From Vibrio tubiashii (GTDB lineage: Bacteria > Pseudomonadota > Gammaproteobacteria > Enterobacterales > Vibrionaceae): a DNA stretch of 64,000 nucleotides. How positions within the stretch are numbered: position 1 is the first letter of the stretch; every line of letters begins with the position of its first letter. Location: assembly GCF_028551255.1 (NCBI RefSeq), contig NZ_CP117029.1:3236915-3300914 (forward strand), in the 5' to 3' direction. The notes beneath the pieces were generated by a model that worked only from the letters and a program-made list of their open reading frames with translations, had not been told where the DNA came from and ran no database searches. The position numbers and the translations under genes are program-made. Positions 62,851 through 64,000 of this stretch are shown here, one piece after another.

Positions 62851-63597
62851 TTACTCGGTGATGTCTACGCCGAACCACTTCTCAGAGATTGTCTTCAGCG
62901 TACCGTCTGCACGCATGGCTGCGAGTGCTTGGTTCACTTCCGCTTGAAGTTTTTTACCATTTTCGTTGTCAACAAATGGCCAAGCGTTTTGGATGGTTTC
63001 AAATGGCTGACCTGCAAGTTGTAGCGGAAGACCCGTTTTCTTGATCAGCTCTAGTGCTGACAAACGATCCATCACGAATGCATCTGCACGGCCTAGTGCG
63101 ACATCGTGCTCAATACCTGTGTCGTAAGTCTTGATATTGATCTTGCCATCTTTGTCGTAGTTACGCAGTAGCTGCTCGAAGTTAGAGCCTAAGTTTACTG
63201 CGACTGTTTTACCTTCAAGATCTTCAATGCCTTGAATGCTGTCATTGCCTTTACGAACTGTGATTTGCGCGCCGTCGACCACATATGGGTCAGCAAATAG
63301 GTACTTCGCCTTACGTGCATCCGTCATCGTGATCTGGTTAGAGATAGTGTCGATACGACCCGTTTCTAATAGACCAAATAGACCAGAGAAGTTAGCCGTG
63401 ACGTACTCTACTTTGTAATCGTTGCGTTTACCGATCTCATCCCACAGGTCTACTTCGAAACCTTGTAGCTTATCTTGCTGAACGAAAGTAAACGGGAAGT
63501 AGCGACCCGACATTCCGACTTTAACTTCAGTCGCTGCTTGGACAGTAGCAGCAGAAAGCGCGATAGCTGCAACTGCAGCCTTAATCCAGTTTTTCAT
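62851..63597 (-). CDS. Periplasmic amino acid-binding protein
   Basis: A family 3 solute-binding protein of 248 residues. From the ATG at 63597 (GGAG upstream) it has the signal peptide MKNWIKAAVAAIALSAATVQA and then TEVKVGMSGRYFPFTFVQQ and GFEVDLWDEIGKRNDYKVEYV. The blocks SNQITMTDARKAKYLFADPY and AVNLGSNFEQLLRNYD are typical of polar amino acid and cystine-type binding proteins. It heads the three-gene importer operon. Substrate is unknown; cystine or another polar amino acid is plausible. Confidence 0.93.
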   Translation of the reverse strand: MKNWIKAAVAAIALSAATVQAATEVKVGMSGRYFPFTFVQQDKLQGFEVDLWDEIGKRNDYKVEYVTANFSGLFGLLETGRIDTISNQITMTDARKAKYLFADPYVVDGAQITVRKGNDSIQGIEDLEGKTVAVNLGSNFEQLLRNYDKDGKINIKTYDTGIEHDVALGRADAFVMDRLSALELIKKTGLPLQLAGQPFETIQNAWPFVDNENGKKLQAEVNQALAAMRADGTLKTISEKWFGVDITE

Positions 63598-64000
63598 AGT
63601 ACAACTCCATATAATTATGGGGATAAATACTACTGTCACTTTACTTAATTAGATAAATAACCAAGTGCAATAACCTAGACAGTAGAGTAATAAGGTGAGG
63701 TGATTTGCTGATATTCAACCTGTTAGACGAGGCTCGCTGAGAAAAGACGAATTTTGGGTGATGAAAAATTTTCATTCACAGACTTATCACCAGAACAAAG
63801 ATCTCGCTAAAAATGCCTTAATGTGGATCAAAGTGTGAGTAAAAATGGGGCAGAATGTGAGGATCTAACGAATAATGTCGAAAATATTGTGAATAACTTA
63901 GATCTTATTCACTGGATCGTCGATCATTTACTGGCGATCTTGGTTATCAACAGGTAAAATTGCCAATCTTTTCAGATCAATTACTTCGAGTGGGGGCACT
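63598..64000. promoter_or_regulatory. Gene-free region with DnaA boxes, probably the dnaA promoter region
   Basis: No gene is seen. A perfect DnaA box in reverse (TGTGAATAA, 63888-63896) and a near match TTATTCACT (63905-63913) lie among several GATC sites. In V. cholerae this transporter operon is followed by dnaA on the plus strand, which would start just beyond the window. DnaA boxes here fit dnaA autoregulation. Confidence 0.65.

Overview
This is a piece of a Vibrio primary chromosome (or a very close relative) spanning the replication origin. The evidence is the gene order trkH-hemG-rrn, fadBA, glmU-atp operon, parAB-rsmG-mnmG-oriC-mioC and mnmE-yidC-yidD-rnpA-rpmH, together with the Glu-Lys-Ala-Val tRNA spacer in the rRNA operon. 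Nearly all of the core is ordinary housekeeping DNA.

Layout. 1-2600: thiamine genes (end of a likely thiE, then thiC) under a TPP riboswitch. 2600-4500: fluoride channel crcB and an exported multicopper oxidase. 4600-10900: a complete rRNA operon on the minus strand, with promoters P1 and P2, 16S, tRNA-Glu/Lys/Ala/Val, 23S, 5S, tRNA-Asp and tRNA-Trp. Its distal end is a decayed array of tRNA-Trp and terminator units. 10950-21250: hemG, trkH, yigZ, fadBA with a FadR operator, the punR/punC purine regulator-exporter pair, and a divergent amino-acid-type ABC binding protein and permease. 21270-29740: glmU and the nine-gene ATP synthase operon. 29900-35050: parBA, rsmG, mnmG, oriC and mioC. 57270-64000: mnmE, yidC, yidD, rnpA, rpmH, a polar amino acid ABC transporter, and a final stretch with DnaA boxes that should lead into dnaA.

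The accessory region is a 22.2 kb genomic island at 35101-57291. It is inserted in the last codons of mnmE and bounded by two 18-bp att sites matching at 16 of 18 positions. It carries a tyrosine integrase, an excisionase-like HTH protein, AlpA, a DUF927 ATPase, a MobI-like mobilization protein with a candidate oriT, and a tightly packed minus-strand defence operon. That operon runs: XRE regulator, hsdR, a DUF4435-like AAA ATPase, hsdM, hsdS, a Shedu-like nuclease, a GHKL ATPase carrying a second PD-(D/E)xK-like motif, and RhuM.

The left third of the island holds the least familiar material. An XRE regulator is surrounded by palindromes of the form CTTAG-N5-CTAAG. The same palindrome stands before two 28-codon genes that standard gene calling would miss. 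These encode nearly identical single-span membrane peptides whose DNA differs almost only at synonymous positions. A family of small membrane proteins in three copies, one broken by an amber codon, sits beside them. I consider this regulator, operator and micro-peptide set the best candidate for an undescribed system, followed by the Shedu plus GHKL-nuclease pair.
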